NCBI RefSeq assembly: GCF_039531695.1
Contig: NZ_BAAAQN010000029.1
Span: 65,871 to 129,870 of the forward strand
Direction: 5' to 3'
DNA length: 64,000 nt
Source: Catenulispora yoronensis
Lineage (GTDB): Bacteria > Actinomycetota > Actinomycetes > Streptomycetales > Catenulisporaceae
Below are positions 6,621-16,600 of the stretch, one piece after another. The notes below the pieces were generated by a model. That model did not search any database. It saw only the letters and a list, made by a program, of their open reading frames with translations, and was not told the DNA's origin. The translations under genes and the position numbers were made by a program. How positions within the stretch are numbered: position 1 is the first letter of the stretch; the number at the start of each line of letters is the position of its first letter.

Positions 6621-8572
6621 CAGAGTGCCTTTCCTTCGAAATCGAAATCCTTGTCGGTGCCGGAGGTGCCGGAGGCCCCGAACGTGTCAGAGGTGCCAGA
6701 GGTGCCAGAGGCCCCGACCGCGGCGACGTCGGGACCGGCCGCGACCAGCCCGTGGATCAAGGCACTGATCCGTCCGTCCCGCACGAGCCGCCAGGCCGAG
6801 CGGATGTCGGCGTCCAGCGGACGGTCGTCCACGAGCGGCCGGATCACGGCGCGGAGCATCCCGTACACCGCGGCCGTCCCGGCGCCGAGCTGCCGAGGAA
6901 CGGCGCCCAAGCCCCCGTTCGCGGCGGCCGCGGCGAACTCGCCGCGCACGCCGCGATGCGCGTCCCAGACCTCGCGCCACGACCGGGACCCCTGGTGGCC
7001 CGCCTCCGGCCCGGTCAGCGGCGGGATCGCCATCCCGACCCGCCAGTCGATCGCCTGCGCCGCCGTCATCAGCTCGATCGCGACCACGGCCTGGGCGTTG
7101 GCCAGCATCCGCAGGGCCTTGCGGCCGGCGATGTTCGCCATCGACACGTGGTCCTCGGTGTTGGCCGAGGTGGGAATCGAGTCCACGGACGCCGGGTGCC
7201 CCAGCACCTTGTTCTCCGAGACCAGGCTCGCGGCCGCGTACTGGGCGATCATCAGCCCGCAGTTGAGGCCCGGCAGGGCCACCAGGTTCGGAGGCAGGTT
7301 GCGGTTGTGGTGCGAGTCCAGAAGCATCTGCGTCCGGCGTTCGGCCACGTCGGCCAGCTCCGCCACGGCGATGCCCAGGAAATCGGCGGCCAGCGCGACG
7401 GGCTGGCCGTGGAAGTTGCCGGCCGAGAACGCCGCCCGGCTCACCTTCCCCGCCGGCGGCCGGTTCGCCTCGAAGGCCCGGTCCCACGGCGCGGCCAGAT
7501 CGGGGAAGAGAAGCGGGTTGTCGGTGGACGCGTTGATCTCGATCCGCGCGACGTCCCGGCCGTACCGGATCGCCTGCCGGCTGGCCCCGTGAACCTGCGG
7601 GGCGCAGCGCACCGAGTAGACGTCCTGGACCTCGCCGGAGCCGTCGATCTGCCGGCTGCCCCGGATCAGGGCCCGGATGTTCGCCGCGCTGGCGATCTGC
7701 GCCGGGTGCGGCCGGGCTTCATGGATCGCGGGGTCGAACGCGCGAGCGCTGCCGCAGATCGCTTCCAGCGTCAGCGCCACGGCCGCGTCCGCGGCGTCCG
7801 CCAGCAGCTCCGCGTCGTGGACCGCGAGCGCGAGCATCGCCGCCGACACCGCCGCCCCGTTGGTGAGCGCGAGCCCGGTCTTCGGACCGATGAGCCGGTC
7901 CGCGTCCACCGGCCGGCCCAGCACGGCGGCCAGGTCGCCGGCCGGCCTGATCGCCGGGGCGGCCGCGGTGAGATCGGCAGGCTCGACGACCTCGTAGAAG
8001 CTGCCGTTCCCCAGCAGCACGCCGAACAGGTGCGCGAGCGGGGCCAGGTCACCGCTGGAACCGACCGAACCGCGCAACGGCACCAGCGGTATGACGCCGC
8101 GGTTCAGCATCGCCGTCAGGACGTCGACCAGTTCCGGGCTGACGCCCGAGTTGCCGCGCAGGAAGGTGTTGACGCGAAGCATCTGCGTGGCACGGACGAT
8201 CTCCGCGCTGTAGTAATTGGCCATCGCCGCCTCGTCGGGCGACTCGCCCACTCCGGTCGCGTGGCTGAGCAGCAGGTTGACCTGAAGCTGGTGCAGATCC
8301 TCCGGCGCGACCGGGATGGCCTTGAACTCGCCGAAGCCGGTCGTGATCCCGTAGTCCTGCGCGGGCTGCTCCGCCTCCGGTTCGGCGAGCGCCGCCGAAT
8401 AGTCCGCGACGACCGCTTCCACCAGCTCGAAGGCCCGCTGGACCCGGGCCATGGCCTCGGGATCGCACTCCACCCGGATCCGGGGATCGCGGGCGACAGT
8501 CACCACCTGCTCTATGGTGAGGTCCCCGCCGTTCATGATGACGCGTCGGGCTGCCCGGTTGTCGGCCGCCAT
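6620..8572 (-). CDS. MIO-type aromatic amino acid lyase/aminomutase (histidine ammonia-lyase family)
   Basis: It is 650 aa. The family uses an autocatalytic MIO cofactor to eliminate or migrate the alpha-amino group; the nearest pattern is histidine ammonia-lyase. Visible motifs are YGITTGFGEF (catalytic Tyr74), LLLSHATGVG (His104), GSVGSSGDLAPLAHL (MIO triad Ser172-Ser173-Gly174), PQVHGAS, EINASTDNPLLF, and TSANTEDHVSM with Glu473, which marks HAL rather than PAL. The triad is SSG, not the usual ASG. The protein is ~100 residues longer than ordinary HAL, with internal additions and a Gly/Ser/Thr repeat tail (~620-645). AGGAGG lies ten bases before the ATG; the frame is open far upstream but that part is shadow of the next gene. 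It is coupled to the HisRS gene. Confidence 0.88.
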   Translation of the reverse strand: MAADNRAARRVIMNGGDLTIEQVVTVARDPRIRVECDPEAMARVQRAFELVEAVVADYSAALAEPEAEQPAQDYGITTGFGEFKAIPVAPEDLHQLQVNLLLSHATGVGESPDEAAMANYYSAEIVRATQMLRVNTFLRGNSGVSPELVDVLTAMLNRGVIPLVPLRGSVGSSGDLAPLAHLFGVLLGNGSFYEVVEPADLTAAAPAIRPAGDLAAVLGRPVDADRLIGPKTGLALTNGAAVSAAMLALAVHDAELLADAADAAVALTLEAICGSARAFDPAIHEARPHPAQIASAANIRALIRGSRQIDGSGEVQDVYSVRCAPQVHGASRQAIRYGRDVARIEINASTDNPLLFPDLAAPWDRAFEANRPPAGKVSRAAFSAGNFHGQPVALAADFLGIAVAELADVAERRTQMLLDSHHNRNLPPNLVALPGLNCGLMIAQYAAASLVSENKVLGHPASVDSIPTSANTEDHVSMANIAGRKALRMLANAQAVVAIELMTAAQAIDWRVGMAIPPLTGPEAGHQGSRSWREVWDAHRGVRGEFAAAAANGGLGAVPRQLGAGTAAVYGMLRAVIRPLVDDRPLDADIRSAWRLVRDGRISALIHGLVAAGPDVAAVGASGTSGTSDTFGASGTSGTDKDFDFEGKAL

Positions 8573-8592
8573 CGCCCGCCCCCCTCCTGACG

Positions 8593-8619
8593 GTCGGGCC
8601 GAGGATCGCTCGGCCCGAC
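8593..8619 (-). terminator. Hairpin upstream of the MIO-enzyme gene (terminator or attenuator)
   Basis: Perfect 11-bp inverted repeat (gtcgggccgag / ctcggcccgac) with a five-base loop. It lies between the NB-ARC gene stop at 8722 and the lyase start at 8572, ending about twenty bases before that start. No T-run follows on the minus strand. It may end the upstream transcript or set the level of readthrough into the metabolic genes. Confidence 0.55.
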
Positions 8620-8721
8620 GGCACCGTGTTCGAGTGCCGAGCCCAGCAAACCGGTCGACGGGGGTGGTACGGAAACGTCCGGCCGCGCAGTGTCGTACAA
8701 CCTCGCACAGCCAGGACCGGG

Positions 8722-11214
8722 TCACGCCGGTTCGGGATCGGCCGGTCCTTGGGCGTCGAGCAGCGCGGAGGTTGCCAAGGTGGCGGGGTGCCGCTCGCCG
8801 AGGACGCGCCGCCGCCGGTCGAGCACGTCCCGCAGGACGCTGCGAGCCTCGGAGCGCAGGTGACCGCCGAGCAGGGCGATCGCGAGCTGGTGCCGGGTGA
8901 GCAGGGTCCGGGGATGGTCGTCGCCCAGGACCCGGTCGCTGACCGCCGCCAGCTCCCTCAGCTCCGACAGCGCCTCCGGGTCGCCCTGGTCGTGCCTGGT
9001 GATCGCCAGGTATTGCCGGGCCACCAGGGTCGCCGGGTGCTCGGCGCCGAGGGTGCGGACGCGCTCGGCGAAGACGGCCCTGAGCATCGGCTCGGCCTCC
9101 CCGGCGCGCCCCGTGGCCCGCAGCAGGTCCGCGAGGTTGTTCTGACTCGTCAGGGTGTCGTGGTGGTGCTCGCCCAGGACGAGCCGTCGTGTTCCGAGCG
9201 TCGCGGCGAACAGGTCGGCGGCCTCGGCGACCTGGCCGCTGTCCCGCAGTGCCCTGGCCAGATAGTGCTGGGTCGTGAGGGTGTCCGGGTGCCGGGGGCC
9301 CAGAATGCGGGACCGGAGTTCGAGCACCTCGCGGAAGCCGGCCTCGGCCTCGGACAGGCGGCCCAGGGCGCTTCGCACCCGGCACAGGTCGTGATCGAGT
9401 TCGAGGACGGCGGGGTGCTCGGCGCCGAAGGCCGCGCGGGCCTGGCCCAGTGCGGACGCGTAAACCGCCTCGGACTGCCCGAGGTTGCCCGAAGCGCGAA
9501 GGTACCGGGCCGCGAGGGTGACCGGGCGCAGGATGACTTCGGGGGCGAGGTCCGTGGCCGGGCCCTGCGACACGAGGTCCAGTGGTCCCCGGCAGTGTCC
9601 TGTGATCACCTGCCACTGCGGCCAGCACTCGGGATTGCGCGGGTCGAGCCGGGCGGTGAGGCGACCGAGCAGCGCCGTCGACAGCGCGAGCTGGTCGGAC
9701 AGGTTCCGGCTCAGGTCGTCATGCGCGCGACAGGCGTCCCGCACCAGGGGATGCACCGTTATCCGGTTCGCTTGCCACGCGGCCGGACCGGAGGGTATCC
9801 CGCGCTCCAGGGTCACCAGGTCCAGTTCGGCGAGCGCCTGCATCGTGTCCCAGAGCCGCCGGTCGGTCAGCCGGGGAAAGAGCGGTGAGGCGGCCATCGT
9901 CTCGGTGTCCAGCAGCGACTCGTACGGCAGCGGGCCGGGTCCGAAGCAGGACAGCAGCCGGAGCAGCGCCGGGGCCAGGACGACGCCGCGCGCGGTCAGC
10001 AGGTCGAGCGAGAGGCCCAGGGTCTGTTCCACGTACGGCCGTGACTTCCAATGCTCCGGGCCGCCGTTCATGTCCGCTCCGTCCTCATGGTCACAGGTGT
10101 CGAGGGCATGTTCGTACTCGGCGAAGGTTCTCGGGGCCCTCGGTCCGGGGAACCGGGGGATCTTGGCCGCTTCGGCCAGGTAGCCGCCGGCCATGCGCAG
10201 CGCCAGGGTCAGGTGTCCGAGCCGGCGGGCCAGCCCGACCGCTTCGTCGGACGTCCCGGCCCGGGGCCCGGCCAGGTCCAGCAGCAGCCGGGCGCTGGTG
10301 GTGTCGTCGAGCGTGGCGACCTTGGTGAGCGCGAGCCAGGGGCTGCGACTGGCGCCCCAGGCGGCGCGGCTGCCGTCCCGCGTGGTCACCAGGACCGCGC
10401 CCAGCGGGCTGTCCACGGGGCGGATCCAGCCCACGCCGTCGGTGATCGCCCGCCCGCAGCCGAGATCGCGGCGCGGGTCGTCGGCGTTGTCGATGACGAG
10501 CAGCCAGCGGCGGCGATAGCTGTTCAGCAGCCTCCAGAGGATCTCCGGCGAACTACCGAGCCGCAGCTGCTCCCGCGAGGCACCCAGGTCCTCGGCGACG
10601 GCCATCATGCCGGCGGCGAGGGAATCCGGGCCGTCGACGGTGATCCACCACATGCGGACGTCCTTGGCGGCCGCCCGACGGCAGATGGCCAGGGCGAGGG
10701 CGCTCTTGCCGCAGCCGGCGATCCCGTGGAGGACGGTGACGCTGGGCTGGAAGCGGTTCGACGTCCGGTCCAGCATCTTCCCGAGCAGGTCCAACAGCGC
10801 ACGGCGGCCGTAGAGCTTCGGCTCCTGCGTCAGCCGTTCGAGGGGCGCCCTGGTCGTCGGCTCGGTACGAACCGTCAATACCGCCGCGGGCGCCGGACGA
10901 TCCCTCCTCGCCGCGGCCCTGCGGGCGGCCGACCTGTGAGCGGCTTCTGCTCGTCGCAGGCGGAGCAGCGTCTCCGTCCAGGCGGTGCGCTCGGCCGGGT
11001 CGAAGATCCCGCAGGCGTGCAGGATCTTGGCCATGTTGGGCGATTTCGCAGGCGGGAGGTGCGTGCCGGCGAAGTATCCGCCCAGCGTGCCGGTCGAGAT
11101 GCCGGTCGCCTCGGCGATGTCGCGGACGGTCAGTCGGGCGCGGTCTTTCAGCTCGGTGAGGACCACACCGAAGTCGGCTCGGTTCCTCACCGCGGAGGGA
11201 TCCGGATCAGACAT
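8722..11214 (-). CDS. HTH-NB-ARC-TPR regulator (STAND ATPase)
   Basis: It is 830 aa. Residues ~15-75 are an XRE-like helix-turn-helix (LTVRDIAEATGISTGTLGGYF). Residues ~135-480 are an NB-ARC-type STAND ATPase: LYGRRALLDLL, P-loop GIAGCGKSA at 164-172, Walker B WLLVIDNADD, sensor VLVTTRD and a GLP-like AGPR region, followed by a winged helix (LLSCFGPGPLPY). Residues ~540-820 carry TPR units of the kinesin-light-chain type (LGxxHPxTLxxxxxLA). This architecture is a ligand-gated transcriptional or signalling switch. The ATG lies nine bases after the membrane-protein stop. It may control the block or sense a trigger. Confidence 0.9.
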   Translation of the reverse strand: MSDPDPSAVRNRADFGVVLTELKDRARLTVRDIAEATGISTGTLGGYFAGTHLPPAKSPNMAKILHACGIFDPAERTAWTETLLRLRRAEAAHRSAARRAAARRDRPAPAAVLTVRTEPTTRAPLERLTQEPKLYGRRALLDLLGKMLDRTSNRFQPSVTVLHGIAGCGKSALALAICRRAAAKDVRMWWITVDGPDSLAAGMMAVAEDLGASREQLRLGSSPEILWRLLNSYRRRWLLVIDNADDPRRDLGCGRAITDGVGWIRPVDSPLGAVLVTTRDGSRAAWGASRSPWLALTKVATLDDTTSARLLLDLAGPRAGTSDEAVGLARRLGHLTLALRMAGGYLAEAAKIPRFPGPRAPRTFAEYEHALDTCDHEDGADMNGGPEHWKSRPYVEQTLGLSLDLLTARGVVLAPALLRLLSCFGPGPLPYESLLDTETMAASPLFPRLTDRRLWDTMQALAELDLVTLERGIPSGPAAWQANRITVHPLVRDACRAHDDLSRNLSDQLALSTALLGRLTARLDPRNPECWPQWQVITGHCRGPLDLVSQGPATDLAPEVILRPVTLAARYLRASGNLGQSEAVYASALGQARAAFGAEHPAVLELDHDLCRVRSALGRLSEAEAGFREVLELRSRILGPRHPDTLTTQHYLARALRDSGQVAEAADLFAATLGTRRLVLGEHHHDTLTSQNNLADLLRATGRAGEAEPMLRAVFAERVRTLGAEHPATLVARQYLAITRHDQGDPEALSELRELAAVSDRVLGDDHPRTLLTRHQLAIALLGGHLRSEARSVLRDVLDRRRRVLGERHPATLATSALLDAQGPADPEPA

Positions 11215-11223
11215 GTGCCGGTA

Positions 11224-12033
11224 TCAGCCTCCCTTTCTCAGCCGAGTGTTGATCAGCCGTCCGACAGCGGGGTCGACGACCGGCTCGCCGGACACCGGCA
11301 GCAGCTTCCGGGCGAGCTCCGGCACGTAGAGATCCACCGCCGCCTCGACGAGATCAGTGGACTTGGCCACCGCGCTCCGTGCCCGTCCCACCCCCCAGGA
11401 CCAGCTGAGGAGCGCCAGCAGGACGAGCGGCCACCACGCGAGGGCCAGCAGCGCGTAGAGCACCGCCCAGGCTCCCCAGGCCACGGCGTCCTGCCACTCC
11501 AGGGCGGCGGCCCGCAGATCGGCGCGGCTCGGTTCCGGAAGGACCAGCCACAACCGGGGCCACGCGGCTGCCAGGTCCAGGTCGTACTCGCCGCGGATTC
11601 TTGTTTCCAGCGCGACCGATCGGTCGCCCATCCAGGTCGGTGATCGCGGACGGGCCAACGCGATGCGGTTGCGGTCGGCGGCGTGACCAGTACCGCAGGG
11701 TTCGTGTTCGTGGTCGACCGCGAGCTTGTGAGCCTTCTCCCAGCGTGTGCGGCGTCGCTCCAGCAGCGGACTCAGCAGCCGACGGAACCTGCGACCGAGC
11801 CAGAGGTCGGCGACGAACGAGGCCACCAGACGGTGTGCCACCGTCGACGCCCCGACGCCGGTGGTCACCGCCGCCGCGAGGACGAACCACCGGTCCGCGA
11901 TGCCCGGTCGCGGCCATTGCCAGATCGGGTGCCGGAGCCCGAGCGCGTACACAGCTGCCACTGCCCAGACGGTGACGGCCGGAGTCAGGACCTCCCGCCA
12001 CCCGAGGCCGCGGTCCCGCGTGTAGCCCCACAT
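11224..12033 (-). CDS. Membrane protein of the CHAT/NB-ARC operon, unknown function
   Basis: It is 269 aa from the ATG at 12033, four bases after the preceding stop. Three hydrophobic segments are visible: VLTPAVTVWAVAAVYALGL (~15-33), WFVLAAAVTTGVGAS (~48-63) and a long pair within AWGAWAVLYALLALAWWPLVLL (~205-235). Between them lies a soluble basic stretch with RRFRRLLSPLLERRR and a small Cys/His patch (HEHEPCGTGHAADR). Family not recognised. Because it is embedded among signalling genes it could anchor the complex to the membrane or be the membrane-active effector; both are inference. Confidence 0.7.
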   Translation of the reverse strand: MWGYTRDRGLGWREVLTPAVTVWAVAAVYALGLRHPIWQWPRPGIADRWFVLAAAVTTGVGASTVAHRLVASFVADLWLGRRFRRLLSPLLERRRTRWEKAHKLAVDHEHEPCGTGHAADRNRIALARPRSPTWMGDRSVALETRIRGEYDLDLAAAWPRLWLVLPEPSRADLRAAALEWQDAVAWGAWAVLYALLALAWWPLVLLALLSWSWGVGRARSAVAKSTDLVEAAVDLYVPELARKLLPVSGEPVVDPAVGRLINTRLRKGG

Positions 12034-12037
12034 CGGA

Positions 12038-13621
12038 TCACCGGAATACCTGTCGCATGGCCACGGGCCCGTCTTGCGGAAGATGGCAATTCGGCACGGC
12101 GCAGCCCGGCTCCCGGCGTTCCCGGCGGTCGCAGAGCTCCAGCGGGCAGACGTACGCCTCCCCGACCACGGGCGCGCCTTCGGTACCGCGCGTGCCGTAG
12201 CGGGTGTCCGGATCGGGACCGCCGATCCTGCGCACGAACTCACGATAGTGATCGGTCCGGTCCAGTCCGCCGAGTGCGGCGCGCCGTAGCTCGTCGAGGT
12301 CGGGGTTGCCCTCGGGATCGTCAAGGGCGCCGGACACGTTGGGATAGTCCTGGCACAGCCGGCCGATCCACGACACCTGCCGACTGCCCTCGGGCTCGGT
12401 CGGCTCCTGGTCGCCCCGCAGGTGCGGATGCGTTTCGGAGAACCGGGCCAAGGCGCGTGCCGCCAGCCTCAGGAACCAGGGCTTGTCGGCCTCGGGAACC
12501 GAGTCACGGCCGGCGAAGACCAGCGCGCAGGCCGCCATGGACAGCAAGGTCTGCACTCGCCACTCGGACTTGAGACCGGACGGCCCGATCCACTCCGCGG
12601 ACTTGCGGTCGACGCCGGCGATGATGCCGCTGAGCCAACCGGGCACGAGCGCCGCCGGGCCGGTCTGGGGCTCGATGAACAGCTCGATCAATGCGTCCCA
12701 CTGCGATCTGACGGCGTCCATGGATCTGGCGACGATGTGGAGCAGCAGATAGACGGGACTGGCCGTCAACACGCCTTCGGCGTTGTAAAGGGCATTGTCG
12801 ATCAGGTAGTAGTTCGAGATCGCCGCCGAGGGCAGGACTCGGACAAGGATGTTGTCGGAGTGCAGATCCCCGTGACACTTGCCCAAGAGCGGACGCAAGA
12901 ACGGCTTCTCGGCGAAGTAGCGGCCCTGCGCGACCGCGAACGGGTTCGGCAAAGGATCGGTCTCGCCGTCGAACTGGATCTCCTCGCCCTGGTGAAGCCG
13001 CGCGTATTTGTCCAATGGACCGCCCGGGTCCATCCTCCCGCCCAGATGGAGATCGAAGAATTCCTTCACGGTCAGCGCCGGCTTCTCCATCGAGATGTAT
13101 CCGGTCACGGCCCAGTCGTACAGCACGCCGTGGACAACATCGACACATGTCGTGGTGAGGACCTCCGCGGAACAGACCGGCCGGCCGGGTGCCGCGGGAG
13201 TCCTGTGGACGAGACGGCGCAGCAGAACGGCGAGAACCTGCAGTTCGTCAAAGGTGTCGCCGGCGACCGTCTGGAACGTGATCCAGGTCCCGTCCCCCAC
13301 CCGGACCGGTTGGCCAACCGGCGTCGAGAGATGTTCGGCTGCGAAATCGGGGGCTTCCTTGATCGCCTTCCGATGGCGCGCATACTCGATGCGGTCGAGC
13401 CCTGCGACCGGCGCCGCCGCGATCTTCATGATGACTTTGCGGGCCGTGCGGGAATGGTTGTCGGTCTCGTTGACCACTGCCACGACGGCTCCACTGCGGC
13501 CGTTGTCCAGCCAGCGATCGAGCCAATAGTGCAAGTCGTTGATCGCGGCCCATTCGGACAGCGCTTGCGCGGCCGCCGCGGACAACCCTTTACGCAGAGC
13601 GTCGTCGATCCTGTCTGTCAT
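12038..13621 (-). CDS. APH/kinase-fold protein of a CHAT-linked conflict-type operon
   Basis: It is 527 aa. A protein-kinase/APH-like fold is visible: an N-lobe with VIMKIAAAP (~51-59), catalytic loop HGDLHSDN at 250-257 and LIDNA with Asp275 in the metal position. The catalytic His, Asp and Asn are all kept, so activity is possible. The C-terminal part (EFVRRIGGPDPDTRYGTRG, then a Cys-rich tail C-x4-C-D-R and CAVPNCHLP) may bind zinc. It resembles the kinase-like components that accompany CHAT and NTPase proteins in actinobacterial conflict gene clusters; I cannot name the exact family. It starts 18 bases after the CHAT gene. Confidence 0.75.
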   Translation of the reverse strand: MTDRIDDALRKGLSAAAAQALSEWAAINDLHYWLDRWLDNGRSGAVVAVVNETDNHSRTARKVIMKIAAAPVAGLDRIEYARHRKAIKEAPDFAAEHLSTPVGQPVRVGDGTWITFQTVAGDTFDELQVLAVLLRRLVHRTPAAPGRPVCSAEVLTTTCVDVVHGVLYDWAVTGYISMEKPALTVKEFFDLHLGGRMDPGGPLDKYARLHQGEEIQFDGETDPLPNPFAVAQGRYFAEKPFLRPLLGKCHGDLHSDNILVRVLPSAAISNYYLIDNALYNAEGVLTASPVYLLLHIVARSMDAVRSQWDALIELFIEPQTGPAALVPGWLSGIIAGVDRKSAEWIGPSGLKSEWRVQTLLSMAACALVFAGRDSVPEADKPWFLRLAARALARFSETHPHLRGDQEPTEPEGSRQVSWIGRLCQDYPNVSGALDDPEGNPDLDELRRAALGGLDRTDHYREFVRRIGGPDPDTRYGTRGTEGAPVVGEAYVCPLELCDRRERREPGCAVPNCHLPQDGPVAMRQVFR

Positions 13622-13639
13622 CGCAGTGCCTTACCGATC

Positions 13640-16600
13640 TCACAATGATCCGCTGTGCACGAACGCTGCCCAGTCATAAGGGGTGTTCGGATACTCGGCT
13701 CGGATACTACGCGCAACGTGATTGACCGCGTACGCCGGGGATATCCCGGGAAGCGCGGCATAGATCTTTTGCGCGGTCCGCGCCGCTGCCTGGTCGGGAA
13801 CCTGCCACAGCGTGCCGATCACCGTGGGGAAGCCGATCTGTTGGAACGCCGACGAGATGTGGATCGTCTCGTCGGGGAGCTGCCTGCTGCCCAACGCGGT
13901 GGTGCAGGCCGACAAGTACACGGCCTCGGCATGGGGCACCCGAAGTCCGGTGATCTCCCGGATCCGCAAGTCGCCGTCGTACAGATGCAAGCAGCCCTCG
14001 GTCGGCCGGACGGCGTCGGTCGTCGCGTGACAGGCGAAGTGCACCCACCCGGAACGCACGATCGCGTCCACCACATCCTGTTTCGTCGCCTGCTGATCGG
14101 TCAGTCGGAGCACCTGACCGGGCAGCAGCGCGGCCACGGCTTCCGTTTCCGCTTCGGCATGCACCAGCGGCACGCCGCCGGCACCGACCGCGACCACCAG
14201 CGATGGAGACGGCGATGGAGACGGCGACGAGGCTCCGGGCACACCGGCCCGGTCCTGCGAATGGCGGAGCATCCGCAACGACGGCGTGTAGGAGCTCACC
14301 ACGCGATGCAGCGCGGACCGGGCGTCCCCGTCCGCCCGACCGTGGTGACCGGCTGCGTGGATCGGAAGGACACTGAGCGCCCCGGTCGGCACCCACCACA
14401 GTCGCGGAAGCCGCGCGCTCTCGGCCGGGCCGAATCCGAGGTGGTCCAGGACCGGGGCCACCGTCGTCTCCCACAGCCAGGCAAGGGCCTCGCGGATGAC
14501 GTCGTTCGTACCCCAGCCATTGGCATTGACCGCTTCGAGGAAGCGGTTGGCCTGAGTCACCGCGTCGGAGCTCGTCAAGTCCGGCAGCTCGACCGATCCG
14601 GTCGACTCCCGGGTCGTGACGAGGGCGTCGCATCGCGAGGGCGAGATGTTGAGCGTCACGACGGGGCCGTCGCCGACGGCCGACCGCAGCCCGGCCGGAT
14701 CGGGACTCCGCAGAAAACGGTCGAACCCCGGGCGCGAACGGATCCGGTCCAGGACTTCGTCCCGGCGCACCAGGAGCCGCTGCCGGTCCAACGTCGGCGA
14801 CTCCGATTCCTCGGCCTGGTCGATCGCGTTCTGCGCGGCTTCGAGTTCCAGGGCCAGTTCGGCCTCGCGCCCGGCCAGTTCCTCGTGCCGGCTCCGGCTC
14901 TCCAGCACCTGGCCGATCAGCACACCGCGACCCTGTTCCAGGACGGCCAACGCCCGGTCGGGGGCGTCGATCGCCAAAGCACAGGCGGCCGCGGCGCTCG
15001 CGAGCCCGGCGAAATCGGCCAGGCCGCGTTCCTGGTCCTCCCGCGCCAATCCCTGCCAGGCGACCAGATCCATCAGGTCCAGGGCCTGTTCGTAGCCGAC
15101 CAGCGCGGCGTCGGGACGGCCGGCGCCGAGATGGAGCCGGCCCAGATAATGCGCGGCCGTCGCCCGGGTCCGGGGCGAGATCCTGGGCTCCGAGGCGGCG
15201 GCCGAGAAGGCGGCGGCCGCTTGCTCGTAGGCCTCGGGCGAACCGTCGTGCTGGTAGGCCGACTGGTACAGCGTGCCAAGGTTGAAATGGCTGTCGGAGG
15301 TTCCTTCGGACAGCCTGAACCGCACCACGCGTTCCAAGGCCTCGACCGCTTCCAGGTACAGCGCCCGGTCCCACTCGATGTCGATCAGGCTGCCCAGCAG
15401 GGAACCGAGGTTGCCCAGGTACATCACCAGCTCCGGGTCGCCCGGGTCGATCTCCTCCAGGACCTCCCGCAAGAGAGCGGCCCCCTCGGCCAACCGCGGT
15501 ACCGAGCGGTGGCGTCTGCCCAGACGATGCAGGACGCTGGACAAGTCGCCTTTCCACTTCAGCCGGTCCCGACGATCCCACGACTCGTCACTGAGGACAC
15601 CCGCCAACAGCGATCTCGCTTCCTCCAGGGCCGCGACGTCGCCGGTGTACTCGTACTGGTTGCGCAACAGGACCGCCAGTCCGGCCCGGTAGACCTTTCG
15701 GTCCCGATGGCCTTCGGGGGCCAGCTCCGCGGCTTCGCGTCCGCACGCGACCGCCTCGCGCAGCGCGGCGGTGTCACCGCTGTGCAGGAAGGCGAGCTGC
15801 AAGGAACCACCGAGCTGGCCGAGGAACATCGGCCGGTCCGGATGTTCGCGGGGCAGCGAACGGACCGCGATCCGCAGCGCCTCGATCGCGTCGATCCGAG
15901 GCCGCACCGTGCCGGCCGCCGCCGCCAGAGCGGTGAGAGCACCGCCGAGCCCGGCAAGACAGCCCGGCATGTTCGGGTCCTCGGCCGGGACTGTGCGCAC
16001 CGCCGCGGAATATGCCTCCACTGCGAGCCCCAGTTCATCGGCCTCCGCAGTGAGCCGATAGACAGCCATCCGCGCCATGCCGAGATTCGACAGCATCGCC
16101 GCCTGGTCGGCGGCGGCATCCGGAGCACGGCGGACCGCGGCCGCGTGGACGACGACCGCTTCGCGCGCCGCGTCGGCATCACCGGTCTGCTCGGCCCACC
16201 GGGTGAGCGCCAGCCCGAGATTCGAGCTGTACCCCGCCGAAGCGGGGCGATCCTTCCCGGCGTCGACGGCCAGCCGCAGCACATCGATCGCTTCGGCGAG
16301 ACTGTCCAGCTCACCGGTCCGCTCGAACCAGCGCACCAAGCAGATCCCGAGATTGGAGGCGTTGATCGCCGAGCCCGGTTCCGCGGCCAGCGCTGCCCGA
16401 TAAGCGATCAGCGCTTTGTACAGCGGCTCCTCGCCACCCACGATGCCGTACAGCTCCATGCACGCCGACCCGATGTTCATCAGGTACCGGCCGCGCCTGT
16501 CCCCATCGGCCACAAGCGCTCGGGACAACGCCCCGATGGCCTCGACGATCGGCTCGGGCTGCCCTTCCTTCGAGGCCTGACGTATCACCGTCACCGCCTC

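Noticed and set aside
4512..7592. A 1026-codon open frame on the plus strand opposite the methyltransferase/HisRS/MIO genes
   Set aside because: It is the antisense shadow of three well-supported minus-strand genes; its residues are Arg/Gly/Ala/Val-rich with no motif.
5277..8721. T-box or His-rich leader peptide controlling the HisRS paralogue
   Set aside because: No run of His codons and no T-box-like sequence in the 149-base gap before the MIO gene; the gap before HisRS is absent (one-base overlap).
8573..9628. N-terminal extension of the MIO enzyme to a 1002-residue protein
   Set aside because: The extra 352 residues lie over the NB-ARC gene in another frame; AGGAGG and family alignment place the start at 8572.
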